Assembly: GCF_022539315.1 (NCBI RefSeq)
Contig: NC_066317.1
Coordinates: 67,269,679-67,333,678 of the forward strand
Source of the DNA: Serinus canaria
Lineage: Eukaryota; Chordata; Aves; Passeriformes; Fringillidae
Direction of reading: 5' to 3'
DNA length: 64,000 bases
Shown here: one piece after another, positions 1-12,009 of the stretch
Position numbering within the stretch: position 1 is the first letter of the stretch
Layout: each line of letters begins with the position of its first letter
Notes under the pieces: generated by a model
What the model was told of the DNA's origin: nothing
What the model saw: only the letters and a program-made list of their open reading frames with translations
Databases searched by the model: none
Program-made: the position numbers and the translations under genes

Positions 1-3000
1 GGGGTAGAAATCAATGCCATCCCTGACACCCTGATTGTGCTGCCTTGAAGTACAGAGAGTTTGTCACTAGAATTTGCATTAAATTCTGAGCCTCTCTATG
101 GAAAGCTACAGCACAGGCAGAACTTAGTTTGTCCCCTCAATGGCCCACAGTGAGTAAGAATTAGAATTACAGAATTAGAGGAAAAATGACTTAACATCTC
201 TTTGAAAGGCCTTGTACTTTTTAGACCAGTTCTTGCCCTGTATCATACTTTTTCCTCCAGATTAAAGGATTTGTTGTTTGTATTACTCACTGTTCCTTCT
301 TGGTCACACAGTGGTTTTTTTGTATAGCAGGCAATTGAGAATTGGTTTTTCCTCACTGGAAAACCAGGCCATGGAATTACAAAGCTTAATTCTCCCCTCA
401 TGATGCAGAATTAAAAGATGACCCATCAACAGTGACCTCCATTTTACTTTAAATAACTTTTTTATTAATTACCTTTGAATTTGAAGTTGAGTTGATTATG
501 ACCATTAGATTGTTTCAATATTAATGAAGTGATTACTCCTAGTTTATTTTTTTTTTATTTTTCATAAACCATTTCTAAAGGGAAAGGCAGATATGTCATT
601 AGAAGTCCTAATATATCTCAATAATAATACATCTCCTAATATATCTCCTCAATTCAAAGTCAATCCATTTTTAGTCCTCTATTTTTTATTTCACTTAGGA
701 TATTCACAAGGTCACATTTCCAGTACTTAGAGTGTATGCTACCTTTCTCCTACATTGCATTAAAAAGTGGAATAATGGAGGTGGAATGATATATTTTTAA
801 TAGGATAGGTACAATCCCTAGGCCAAAAAGAAAAAAAAGAAAGAAGGCAAAGAAAATCTAACTGTATGAAAATGTGATCCAGGTTCTTTAATTCTGTTGT
901 ATATCTGCCTCTGCACAGGGGATTTCCATGTTGCAGTTCACAGTCCATAAGTCCATAAGCTGTCAGTTCATTTTATGCATCAATTATCCATCTAACTATG
1001 TACAAAATGTTGTGAAATCCTGTGTCTCCATCCTGCAGCACCCACTGAGCTGTGCAGACACATCACAGTGTGCTCTTTTTTTTGTGCTTTCCTTGGCAAG
1101 TACAGACAAACACTCTTGAAAACAGGAAACACTCAAAAAGCACAGAACTTTCAGCTATTTTCCCATTACTTTCACTGGAAACAAACCACCTAACTTGTCA
1201 TATCTGAAGACACAGAAATTCACATTTACATAATGCCTAAATATATATAATTTCATACCTTCCTTTGAGGAGATGTCCCCCTGCTTTTTTGCAAGATCAA
1301 GGTGAGAATGCCAAAAGATCAGGTAAAAAATCACATGCCTTGCTAAAAATAAGTATTTTACTTCATTGTATTGTACTGTACTAATTCATCATGAGCTGCC
1401 AAAATTGTCAGTTTCACATTGCAGAAATAATATCTTCATTCTCTAATTTTTAAAACTGAAGAACAGCTTGATGTATAACTGGGAGCTGGAAGGAAAAAAC
1501 TTTGAAGGCAAATTTTGTATTAGTTTTGTGTGAGATGGGAATGTTCTGGCAAAAAAAAAGTGTCTGATATTGTAACACAACAAGAATTTTCTCATTTTGA
1601 ATACTTTTGGCAACACTTTTAATAGCTAGTAAGAAAATATTTGTTAGAAACCTTACCATCCTGTCAGAATATTTGTCACTGTGAACTCAGGAGTGTGACT
1701 GCTTTTGCCTGAATGATTTTTATGCTACAGAGAACAGTGAAAAAGGAGAAACCCCCCTGTTACTCAGCCATAGATGCTTTTTTTCATCTTCTCCCAGAGG
1801 CTTTGCAAGAGGGACAGGAGAATTTTTACTCCTGTAAAAGGGGGGAATCAATCAAGAAATTTTACTTAATAGCCTCATGAAATGCCCAATTTAGTGTTCA
1901 TTTTCTTGATGGGAGAGGATTGATGGCTGCTCAAAGAACACATTTGCAAGAAGTGATTTGTCTTTCTGCAACTGCAAAGATTATTTTGTTGTAACACATT
2001 TGTTTTGTTTAGGACACACAATAAGAGCATAAATTGAAAAAAAAAAAAAAAGAAAGCCAGTTAAGAGAAAATTCTCATACAGTTAAGTATAAATTTCTGG
2101 GTAAGGCTCTAATAAGAATATTTAAGGCTAGAAAATTTTAAATATTATGAATTCCTGATGAACTGCTTAATTAAAATCAGCTCTTCATTACCTTTGAGAA
2201 GTTGAATTCTGAGGTTTTAACCCAATAGAGCTATTTCTGTGCCTTCACATATTTTTGTCTCTGTTTTTATGAGTAAAAAGTACTAGAATTTTTTAAATTA
2301 TCTAAGAAAATATTTATTTAAAGTGTATTATTCTACTTTAAAAAGGTTTTAATTTATTTTTATTTATATTATTATATATTATCATATATTAATTTTTTTT
2401 AAGTGCAAAAGCAAAGGAAACCACATAACCATGATGTGACATTTAAATTATCATTATAATAATCTGTTACCAATGGACTCCCAGCTGCAACTCAGTAAAA
2501 AGTAACTTTATAACTCTTAAATATGGAAAAAAGTTTCAAACTAAACTTTCTTTTTCTTTGGAAAAGAAGAAAAATCTGAAAGATCAAGATTCTATCTTCT
2601 TAATTTAGACACATCAAAATGTGCAAAGATTAAATGATGTGACAGAAGCTGTGCAAGAAAAGTAATTGTGAATTGAAGTTAAAAAGAATTGTCGAAAATT
2701 TTCATTTTAATAGATGCAATTTGACATGTCAAATGCAAGAAAGCATGTATGCATAATGTAAGTTCATTAAATCACCTACATGCCCAAGTTTGGTCTGGAT
2801 ATTGGTGAAATTTGCTTTTAAATTTTAAATTGAATTATGGTTAGCCAAGGATTTCTGTAAATCCCTCCATTAATCTCACAGCTTCCTGGGACAAGCAGAA
2901 TTCACCATTCAGGGTATGAGCACAAAACATAGGAAGGTCGGTTTTGCTTTTTTCACCCATTTCAGGAGAATTCCCACTGATTTTGGCCACATTATGCATG

Positions 3001-6000
3001 AGGAAGATTCAAACAAAGGGCTGCAACTCTGAGACCTTTTCCTGGCAGAGATTTGCCATGAGATGTTCCAGGCTCAGCTGGGATCTGGGGGCCACAGCTC
3101 CATTCTCTGATGTGTCCTCAGAGCCAGGAAGATTTTTTGGGGTGTAATTCTGAGTTTAGGAAACCTTATCCACCTCCAGCTCCTCCTCTGGGCCTCCTTC
3201 TGTGCCCCTTCAGAAGGGGGTCAGGGAGCTGGGATTTGGTGAGACAGGGGATCCATCCCTTTCCTGACCATGAAAATCTCCACTTAGGACTCACCTGGAG
3301 CCACTTTTGTGAAAACAGTTAAAATTTACCTCCAACCTCAAAGCAATGAGAGAGCAAGAAAGATTTATGAAGACAAAGGTCAGAGGTATGTGGGGAGGGG
3401 GCAGAAGAAAAATAAAAGAACTAATTATGAATAATTTAATTATCATCAGATTAAACTCCAAACCTCTCTCTTTCCCTCCTTTTGTCTAACATTTTGTCAG
3501 CATTTTCTTTATTCCTGTGGCCATCAACATGTTCCCCTGCCCATTCCATGTGCTCAGGTTGCTGCATCAGGAAACATCCTTTCCTTGGCAAAGTATTCTG
3601 GTTTTTATGTCCAATCCTTTTCTTAAATCTCCCTGGGGTTACATTTAGATTAAAATCCTCCTTTCTCCCACCAAACACTATTGATCCTTAATTTATTTAG
3701 GAGGCAGTTTCAGCACTCCTTCTTCCAGATATTGACTGCTCTTACTGCCTTGGAAATGATAATGGCCCTTCAGAAAAAATAGGTGCTATCTCTTGCACTT
3801 GAGTAGGCATTAGAAAAATATTAACAGCTCTCCCCCCCTTGGGAAGACAAGGAGTAAATCTCCTTTGGGGAGTTTTTCTGTACACTGAACCTTGTATCTC
3901 ATATTAATGTGGAAAGTCCTAATGATACACCTGCAGAATTGATGCTTGTAGCTCATTTGTGGGTGTTGGTGGAGACAGAAGTGAAAGCAAAAATATAAAA
4001 TAGGTCTTAGTGAAGTTGGCTGAGCAGTCTTCTAAGGAAAATGAAATAAGTCAGGTCTCTCAGTCATTAGCATTGGGATCTGTACGAAAAAAGAGCTGCT
4101 ACAACTGCAAAAAAAAGCTGTTACAATTGCAATGCCAGCATTTATCTGGCTGAGGTATCTGCTCAGACCCTGCCTCACAAGGCATAAATCCATTGTCCTA
4201 AAAAAGAGCTCATGAGAGAACAGCAACTTCTGCAGCTTTGCATGTTCTGTCAGAAATGTTAGTTACATCCTACCATGGTCATGAAAGACTCTCTCTCATG
4301 TATCACCTGGTAGAATGCCAGTCACCCACTCAATAACACTTCTAACCCCAGAAATACCCCTTAAAGTAACCTCTAAGAACCATCAGAAAATTTTAGATGC
4401 ATCAGAGTAGACAGCAAGTGACTGTGGAGCTGTATTACCCTGGAAACATTTAAAGGGGAGGAGGTGTGTGTTCTTCAACAGCTGTACCGAGGAAAAATGG
4501 CATTGGAAAAAATAACAGCTCTGCAGAATGGTCTGTCTACATTTTACATGTCCCTTTTTCCAAATCAGTGGCTGTGACCTCATGAATGAGTGTTAATGAA
4601 CTACACCTCACACAATCTCCACTTTCCCTGGATTTATGGGTGAAGAAATGGTTGATAAGCTCAGGAGTGTTCCCACTCCATGGCACAGAGAAGGACTTGG
4701 GTGTCTGAACACAATACATTGGCCATCTTTTCTGCAGTCTCTGGATTTACACACACAGCTGGGAAAACAGACACCCTGACCTTTAAAAAAAAAATCCATC
4801 ATGAAAACTTCCTCAGTGTTTTCACTTTGCCTTAAGTGAAAGGCAGCTTCTCTCCATGACAAACTCTGCTGGGTAATTACATTTGCTACAAAAAAAATGT
4901 TTGTTCTCACCTATTGTTCCATGTGTTTATTAAAATAAATCAGGCCTAATGCAGTCATGTCTCAGAGTAAATTCATCTCCTGGCAAAAGATTTCATTTCC
5001 AGTTTAGACTTTCTCTAAACAAGGATGTGGACTTCAATGCATAAAAGCAGCAAAGATGGAGTCTGACACCAAAAATGATCATGCTCCACTAATTTCAGTA
5101 TATTTATTAGTAGCAAGTATTGCAACCTTTGCATAATAATTTTGGAAAGCAATAAATGTGCTAATATTTGTCTTGTAAAAGTAAAGCATTTCTTTCTAAT
5201 TTTTATTGTTTCCTGATCAAATACTTGGCAGAACCTGTCCTCCTTTAACCCACACATCCTCTGATTGCCCCAGACTGCTCTCTAGAAGGAAGAAAACCAA
5301 TTATTTCTTATATGTCTGGTGCCTCCCTCTTCTCTACATACAGCTGAAAGAATGTCTTATCCTCCAGCAGAAAGAAAACTGGACATAAACAAGAAAACAT
5401 GGTCTTTTTTTTCCTCCATGTCTTTGATTATTCATTACAGATACAGGGCAATACCTAGAAAATCTCATTTCAGATCACCCATGCTTGATTCAGCTGCCCA
5501 GTTAAAACACTTATGAGTGATGAATCACCCATCTCCATGACTGAGAAAGTGAGGGATTATATTTATATTCTGAATTTGCTAAGGCAAAGATGAAATCAGG
5601 AGGTAGAAATTCCATTCATCTCTGCAAGAAAGGTACAAGAAGAAAAAACCTGATTGTCCTTCAGGTTCTGGTCCACCTAGCCCATCTTGGACTTGATCTT
5701 AAAGATTTTTTCAAGCCTTAATGATTTTATCTTCCCAATCAACAACCAGCATTACATAAAAATAAAAACAACAAGGAAACCAAATCCTAAAAACCTGATA
5801 TTCTGCCAATGGGCAAAACAAGGTACCTGATCCAAAGGAGACTTTGAGGTAGAGCAGGAAAAGGATTCAAATCCATGCAAAAAATATATAATTTATTCCC
5901 AGATTTTAATACTTAAACTTAAATGGGGTTCCCCACTGGAAAGAGATGCTTCTGTAACTTTGAAGGTCTATTTTAATTGTAAATTGGAGGATAAAGGTGA

Positions 6001-7174
6001 TGTCCCAGGTCACACAGATTCTGAGGATAGCCAGACTAAAAATTACAAATAAAATCATGCACTACAACAGAGGATTCTGACTAAGAATTGTGACAAAATG
6101 TATTTTTCAAACTCTCTGCTGTGTTTCCCACAGGAAGCAGACATTATTCAGACTCCAGGTAAGAGACTGAAGTCCAGAAATGAAGAGGCAATCTGCAGCC
6201 CCACGCTGAGCACAGAGCCCTATCTGAACTGCAGCATGCAGCAGGGATTTAAGAAGAACACACAGTCCAGTCAATGATAAAATGTTTGTTGCTGCCTCCC
6301 TGGAAGTTGTAGAAAATCAATATCCCCATCAGTGCCAGGTCCACTGGCTCTAACAGGCTGAGCTTTGCAGCAGGCTTGGATTTCTTAAATTCAGTCTGCA
6401 GGCTGAGCAGGGAGGGAAATAAATGAGTGTGTGTGTGTCAGTGCCTTGTGTGTGTGCTTCTGAGGGAGAGGGATGTGCAGTGAGCTGGAAACCAATTAAA
6501 TTGTAGTGTAAGATAGGTGATGAAAAGGGCTCTGTAAAAGCAGGATAGTGCCAGAAGCTGGAGTGTATAAAGTACCTGGTATCCAGTGAATAATAATGAC
6601 ATTAAACATGTTCTGAACTAATTTACTTGGAGGGAGAATTGGAGTAAGAAAAGCAAAGATTTAAAAAAAAAAATAAATAAATAAAAGTGAAGTTCAGGCA
6701 ACAAACCTAGAGGAAAAAATGAAAAAGTGTCAGAGCTGATGACACTTTAAAAAAATACACCCCAGTAGTACAAAAGAGCAGTTAATATTGAAAGGCTTGA
6801 GGATGACCCATACTGACTGCCAAACCTCACAGAAAATAACCCTAAACTGTTAAGTGGTTGTGATAAGGACCCTCACTGGGGAGATGGGAAGGAGGTGGAG
6901 AAAAGTATGAGTCACATAACCACTTTCCCAAACCTCTTGCATTTGTCATCAGCATCCTCAAAGGATACTCTGATCCTTAAAATCCAGTGTGGCCTTTAGG
7001 CAGCTGCCAGTGGAAATGTGGGGTGGTTGGCCTGGAATCCCAAGTGACCACACTGTGCCCCTTGTGCTGCTGCACCTTCACTTCTCCCTTGTTCTGGTGC
7101 CTCAGGTTTTGGCTTTTCTATTTTTCAGATTCTGTGCTGCTTTAGTGGGTGAGTCTGGGCTTCATATTATGGGA
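1..7174. other. AT-rich unique non-coding DNA
   Basis: About 7 kb with no recognisable gene or mobile element. It contains short homopolymer and simple tracts: a poly(A) run near 2037-2052, short (GT)n runs near 6427-6454 and an A/AAAT run near 6661-6684. An imperfect tandem pair of about 24 bp lies at 4086-4132, with units built around GAGCTGCTACAACTGC and its variant. Stop codons are frequent in all frames, and open frames stay at or below about 100 codons without domain-like sequence. The 2940-3330 stretch is more GC-rich than its surroundings but matches nothing I recognise. Confidence 0.75.
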
Positions 7175-7548
7175 TGGTGAGCTCTGTGCACAGAGCAGGG
7201 AGACAAAACAACTCCTGCTCCAGCTGGGCACCAAGGACAAATGATCCAAATCTCAGCCCAGGAGCACAAACCCCGTGGGCTGGAGAGAGAAAAACAAGGA
7301 TGGGACTGCCTGGGCTAAAGCTGGGATGGAACAATGAACTGCAAGGTGGGAATGGAGCAGAGCTGATCACAGTGAGAGACTCCATGACCCATTGTGCATT
7401 TTGTGACCATTTTGGTTCATCTTGGGTGCAGCCCTGGCTGGGCTCTTGTGCTGCCCAAGGTGCATCCATTGAGGCCTTCTAATAAATTCCTGCTTTGTTC
7501 TTTAGCTCTGTCCAGCCTCTGTTCCAGGTCAGCCTGCACAAGGCATCA
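7175..7548 (+). mobile_element. Probable ERVL-type solo LTR
   Basis: This segment of about 370 bp resembles an LTR seen repeatedly in passerine genomes. It begins TGGTGAG near 7175, has a polyadenylation signal AATAAA at 7481-7486, and is followed by a T-rich stretch and a U5-like tail ending in GGCATCA at 7548. Order and spacing fit a complete LTR read left to right. No retroviral internal sequence follows, so it is a solo LTR or an isolated remnant. The exact 5' boundary is uncertain, since TG occurs at both 7175 and 7178. I could not find a clear target-site duplication. The 100-102-codon open frames across it on both strands are by-products of the LTR sequence. The family name is from memory. 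Confidence 0.65.
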
Positions 7549-8767
7549 GTCCAGGGAGGGAATTGCAGCTCCTGCTGCCTCCCAGCTGGTGATGTGGGAG
7601 GCAAGAGGGGCAGTAGGAGAGAGGGCAGATGGAGTTCACCTGCCTGAGGTGACACCCTGAACACTCCAGCCTGGGGGCTTGACTGCCAGTGGAGATGTCA
7701 ACGGAGACATCAGTGCAGAGTCACCTCCAGAGGCTGAATGAGGTTATGGGAAGACCAATTCCCCTTGCTTTTCACTCTCTCCTTTGTGCACCTTCTGCTC
7801 TTGCTTTGCTCCAATCTCCACCTCCCTTCCCCAGTTGGAGCCCAGCCTAACTCTGGCACCAGAGAGCTGCAGCACCAGTCTGAGGGAGAAGCTCCACCTC
7901 TCAGACTACTAAACCCATCAGCCAGGCATGACCACCACTTAATTTTCTAAAGAATAAATAAAATAAGACTTGATACAGCCCCAGCCTTAAAGGATGAGGA
8001 GAAGGGAGGAAGAAAGTTTTCCTCAGCATGTTCAATCTTCACCCTGTTGAAAACAGGATGCTCAGGGGAAATATTTAAAAACAGCTTCCAGCCTTGATCT
8101 GCCTCTGGCAAGAAGCTGAATAAAAAACTGAACCAGCACAGTCTCCCTAAGCATGGTTTGAGCATTCAAAAAAAGGCAAAAAACTAAACATCCCCTTGAA
8201 TATTTGTACAGCCACATCTCCAGGTTTGGGCAGAACATACAGAACTCTGTACACAAAGAATCTCTGGGAATTACTGAAGATTTTTGCTATTAGAACAATT
8301 ATTTGGAGGCAAAGCCACATTTATGCACATGTCAAAATCAAGGTAAGAAAGGTTTACTGCCTTACTCTGTATAGGCAGTAAATGAAGCTATAAGCAAACC
8401 AGTTGGAAACTATTGTTTTTATATAGCCAGACTAATTAGCACTGGTTTCAATTTTGAATAAAGAAATAGGAAAAGATAAGTCAGCATCCCTAATTAGCAC
8501 TCTGCATTGAGCAGCAAGGAATGCAGTAGGTTGACTCTGGTCGTTTTGAAATACAGGAACAGGATAAAAACTTGCTCTGAACATCCAGTTTTACCTGTTG
8601 GAATCTCATTATTTCCTAAAGGATTGCACTGTCAAAGATATAGAGTTAAGCACTGAATTAAGCTCAAAGATATTTTCAAAATAGGGTGAAATTGTAAACC
8701 ATATTGAAGCATAACCAATTCATTTTTTTGTAAATATCAACATTATACAAAGCTTTTTAGCAGCTTG
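7549..8767. other. Non-coding DNA, nothing recognised
   Basis: Unique-looking sequence that is moderately GC-rich to about 7950 and AT-rich after that. Short open frames on both strands have no recognisable domain. No repeat family was identified. Confidence 0.6.
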
Positions 8768-9125
8768 ATTTCTGCTTTCTTTCTTTCTTTTCTTTCTTTA
8801 TTCTTTCTGTCTTTATGTCTTGCGGATTTAGTTTGCTTTCGTGTTGCGTGATTGGAGTTAGTATTATCTTTCAGGCTAGCTCGACCAGTCCATACCCGAA
8901 TAGAACGGCATCAAGACAGATGCATGGCAGGTCCTGACCTTACCGTCAGCTTCCTGAAGGCTGACCTTCCTTCCTGATGCTTCACTGCCGGTCCTGCATC
9001 CGTCTTCCTGCCTTACTGTCCTTCAGTCATGTCCTTCCTGACTTCCTTCTCCTTCCGGTGTTCTCTTTCATTTCTCTCTTCCTTTGCTGCTCTGTCTTTC
9101 TCTCTCTCTTTCTCTCTTTCTGTTG
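8768..9125 (+). repeat. Degenerate polypyrimidine tract (CTTT, CTTCC, CTCTTT)
   Basis: The block opens with clean (CTTT)n near 8775-8815 and closes with CT/CTTT-type repeats near 9093-9121. The middle, about 8820-9060, is a garbled pyrimidine-rich sequence with many CTTC/CTTCC words broken by single bases. It holds roughly ten CpG dinucleotides, which is unusual for this CpG-poor neighbourhood. The overlapping open frames rich in Ser, Phe and Leu (plus strand) or Lys, Glu and Arg (minus strand) are low-complexity artefacts. The middle could be a genuinely decayed satellite-like tract or a poorly base-called one. Confidence 0.75.
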
Positions 9126-10037
9126 TGTTACAACTTCTGTGGGGACAGATCTGGTTTGAGATCAAAGCTCCACCAATTTTTATTGGTTCTGTTCTAGTAT
9201 TGATACCTCTCACCTGATGTGTGAGGGAAATCACTGCTGCCGAAATCAGCCAGCTAAAAACCCAAATCCCTCAAACAGAAAGAAATTAGGAAGAGAAATG
9301 GCCTGTGGTGTTCCAGCAGTAGTGAAATGAGGATCAGGTGTCCAAGTTTAAATTTGGAGCACTTGCAATCCATAAAGGTGCTTCAGATTTGTGCCCGCAC
9401 GAGAGCAGCATTGCCCTGTGAGATGAGCACAGACTTCAAGAATTGCCACCTCCGTGGGTCCTGCCATGGTTTCACTGGAGGAGCTTCCACACAGGGCTGA
9501 AGAGAAGCAATTAAAAGTGGCAGTGGCAGGTTATAACTGTAAAACACCTTCAGAAGTTTTTGTCTTTTTAGGATATCTGAGTAGTAGTTTTCCCGTTGGG
9601 ATATCCATTTAGACATCCTCTGTGGATTAAAGGCATAAACAATCCCATTTCACTCCCACAGGTTTGCAAGCTGAATACCTGTCAGCCTTAATGTGAAAAT
9701 ACAGGAAAAGGGAAAAAATTTCCTTCTAAGTATAACAGAGAGCCAGTTGGTAGCTCTCAATTCAGCAATAACTCCCCCATTCTGCATCCCTCAGCAGGAG
9801 CTATGGGACTCAATAAGATTTCACCAAATTTAATATAATGGCAGAATTATTGGAATAAGCCTACCAGAACACCTGAAGGGACTGATGGAGTATAAATACC
9901 ATTTCCATTGGAAAGTAGGTACAAGTCAGGCTCACCTGCCAGCCAAAAAGCTCCCACATCAGCCTGGGATGTAGCTCTGCTTGGGGCCTCCTCTGATTTT
10001 CCTGACAGTCAGGCTCATTTCTCTTTGCACAAAATAC
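9126..10037. other. Non-coding DNA, nothing recognised
   Basis: Unique-looking AT-rich sequence between the two polypyrimidine blocks. No gene, mobile element or notable tandem repeat was recognised. Confidence 0.6.
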
Positions 10038-10322
10038 AGGCCTTTCTTTTTCCTTTTCTTTTCTTTTCTTTCTTTTCTTGTCTTTCTCGTGTTATTTGTC
10101 TTTGCTTCTCTTTCTTTTCTTTAGCTTGTCTTCTCTCTCTTAGCTGTAGGCTGCTGTGCGTCTTGATAGCTAGTCTCTGCTCTTCTCTTCTCTTCTCTTC
10201 TCTTATGTCTCTTCTCTTCTCTTCTCTTCTCTTCTCTTTCTCTTCTCTTCTCTTCTCTTCTCCCTTCTCCCTTCTCCTTCTCCCTTCTCCCTTCTCCCTT
10301 CCCTTCCCTTCCCCTCCCCTTT
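10038..10322 (+). repeat. Polypyrimidine microsatellite with graded motifs
   Basis: The tract begins with (TTTTC)n and a noisy stretch with scattered G and A bases at about 10070-10180. It then becomes regular (CTTCT)n. From 10208 to 10322 it contains no purine at all, 115 nucleotides. Within that run the motif shifts from CTTCT to a CCCTTCT-like unit, then CCCTT, then CCCCT. Long homopyrimidine mirror-like tracts of this kind can adopt triplex (H-DNA) structure. The 138-codon open frame that reads through it is almost entirely Leu, Ser and Phe and is not a gene. Confidence 0.95.
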
Positions 10323-11036
10323 GAAATCAGTATGTAGGTTATTTTTTATGCATGGTAAGGAATAATGCAACCATCTATCCGTGGAAAGAAAAGCATAATT
10401 CGTGCAATTTGTCTGATTATCACTTCAATATGGTTGGTGTAAACTGCTCTAAGAGGCTGTCAAATTGCTGTTCCTTCATCAGCCCCATTTTGCAGAGAGT
10501 AACACAGGGAAATAATTCACTTTTCTGTAGCTGTAAATGTTCTCAAGCCAGTCTTCCCTTCCTCTCTCTTACACACAAATAACTAATTTAATAAAATGCC
10601 ACAAAGCACAACAGAGAAGAATGGGGGAGAACTAATTTTGAAAAGAACTTTCTTTTGAGAATTTTTCACTGCTAAGACGATCTAAAGATCCAATGCAAAA
10701 GAGCTGTTTGAAATGTCTGGATAGTTAACCCCAAGACCTCAAGAATTCATTGATATTTGAAAATTTCTCCTGAGCACAAAACCAAGCCAAAATCAAAACA
10801 AAACACAAAAGGAGAGCTGTTGTAGTCTGTTGTTGAAAAATGAATTGCTGCAGTCTGTTGTTGAAATGAAAAATGAGAAGACTGTTTGAGGCAACTCTTC
10901 AATCTTCTCTACATCCCTGCCCTGCAGGAGACTTCCCTATCCTGCAGGAAAAACTGACTTCTGTATTTCCAAAGGTATCACTGCATCCAAAATATATCAG
11001 AATATATTCTGGTGGACTGTGACCATTTTTCCAGGC
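10323..11036. other. Non-coding DNA with a small imperfect duplication
   Basis: AT-rich unique DNA. Near 10817-10866 the words TAGTCTGTTGTTGAAAAATGA and CAGTCTGTTGTTGAAATGA form an imperfect tandem pair about 35 bp apart. Nothing else was recognised. Confidence 0.6.
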
Positions 11037-11112
11037 ATCCCAGACCATGCCAAAATTGTTTATACCCCAGAAGTCTGTCTGGGGTATAAACAATCTTGGC
11101 ATGGTCTGGGAT
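11037..11112. repeat. Near-perfect inverted repeat, 35-bp arms, 6-nt loop
   Basis: The arms run 11037-11071 and 11078-11112, separated by the 6 bases AGTCTG. Aligning the left arm with the reverse complement of the right arm gives 34 of 35 matches; the single difference is A versus G after ATGCCAA. Such a short-loop, almost perfect stem is rare by chance and implies recent origin, by template switching or inverted duplication, or else selection on a hairpin. It would fold as RNA on either strand. It lacks the bulges usual in conserved miRNA precursors. No transposon terminal motifs or flanking target duplication were seen. Confidence 0.93.
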
Positions 11113-11140
11113 ATCTGACAAGATCTGACAAGATCTGAGC
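11113..11140 (+). repeat. Tandem 10-bp repeat ATCTGACAAG
   Basis: Two exact copies of ATCTGACAAG (11113-11122 and 11123-11132) are followed by a partial third, ATCTGA. The array begins at the base immediately after the right arm of the 11037-11112 hairpin. That suggests both arose in one replication-slippage or template-switching event. Confidence 0.9.
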
Positions 11141-12003
11141 TGTTGGATAAGGGACAGGAACCCATGAGGAGTAATTTCTTTAATGGCATCTCCTGATGAA
11201 GAACTTAATTTGAGATCTGTCTGTTAAAAGTTATTAATCCACCTAATGTTCTTTGTTCATGCTATGTATGGAAAGTTTCTTTTATTCAAATGACAGCCAG
11301 TCATACATCAAATGCTCTGAGAAAGCCAAAGTTTCCCTATCACAAACAGACCTTTTTGGCTAGACCTGAAATTCTGTCAAAAAAAACATGCTCTTGTTTT
11401 AAAAAAAACCTTTTTTGAAGCTATGCTGACATTAATCTTATGGTTCTTTTCTTCTAGTCCTTTGCTGCTGGTGTCTGCCTCCATTTTTTACTAGTTATGC
11501 TACTTTATCTAGAATAAATCAACTGATTGATGCAGTATATCTTCCCATAAAATTCATTTTAGCCCTTTTCCAAACTGAAATTTGTAATTTTCCAAACTCT
11601 GGAGTCGAGACTTGGTTGCTAACAAACACTCATGGTTCAGAGGCCTTTTGGCTAACTCCCTCAATGCCTATGACACATTGCCCTGCTTTGCTGATTTATT
11701 AGGATTTGCAAGTTTTCTTTCCATCCTGAGGAGCAGGAAAGCTCAATCACCTTTCCCAGCAGGACAGACAGCCTGGAGCTGACTCAGGATGAGGGACCTG
11801 CAGCCTGTCTCTCATTCTGCCACTCTTTAGGGGGGATATCAGTGGGTGCCTGCCCTTAGGGACCATCCACTCTCCCTACAGGAGCAGTGCCAGCTGTTTT
11901 CCCTCTTCCACTTCTCAAACTTTGCCTGAACAGCTCCTACCCCATCCCAAACTGAGCAAAACCCTGCCCTTGCCATCAACATTCTCAGTGCATCTGACAG
12001 AAG
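11141..12003. other. Non-coding DNA, nothing recognised
   Basis: Unique-looking sequence, AT-rich to about 11700 and more GC-rich toward the LTR that follows. No gene was recognised. Confidence 0.6.
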
Positions 12004-12009
12004 CTGCTG

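Noticed and set aside
9908..10324. 138-codon Leu/Ser/Phe-rich frame
   Set aside because: Translation of a polypyrimidine microsatellite.
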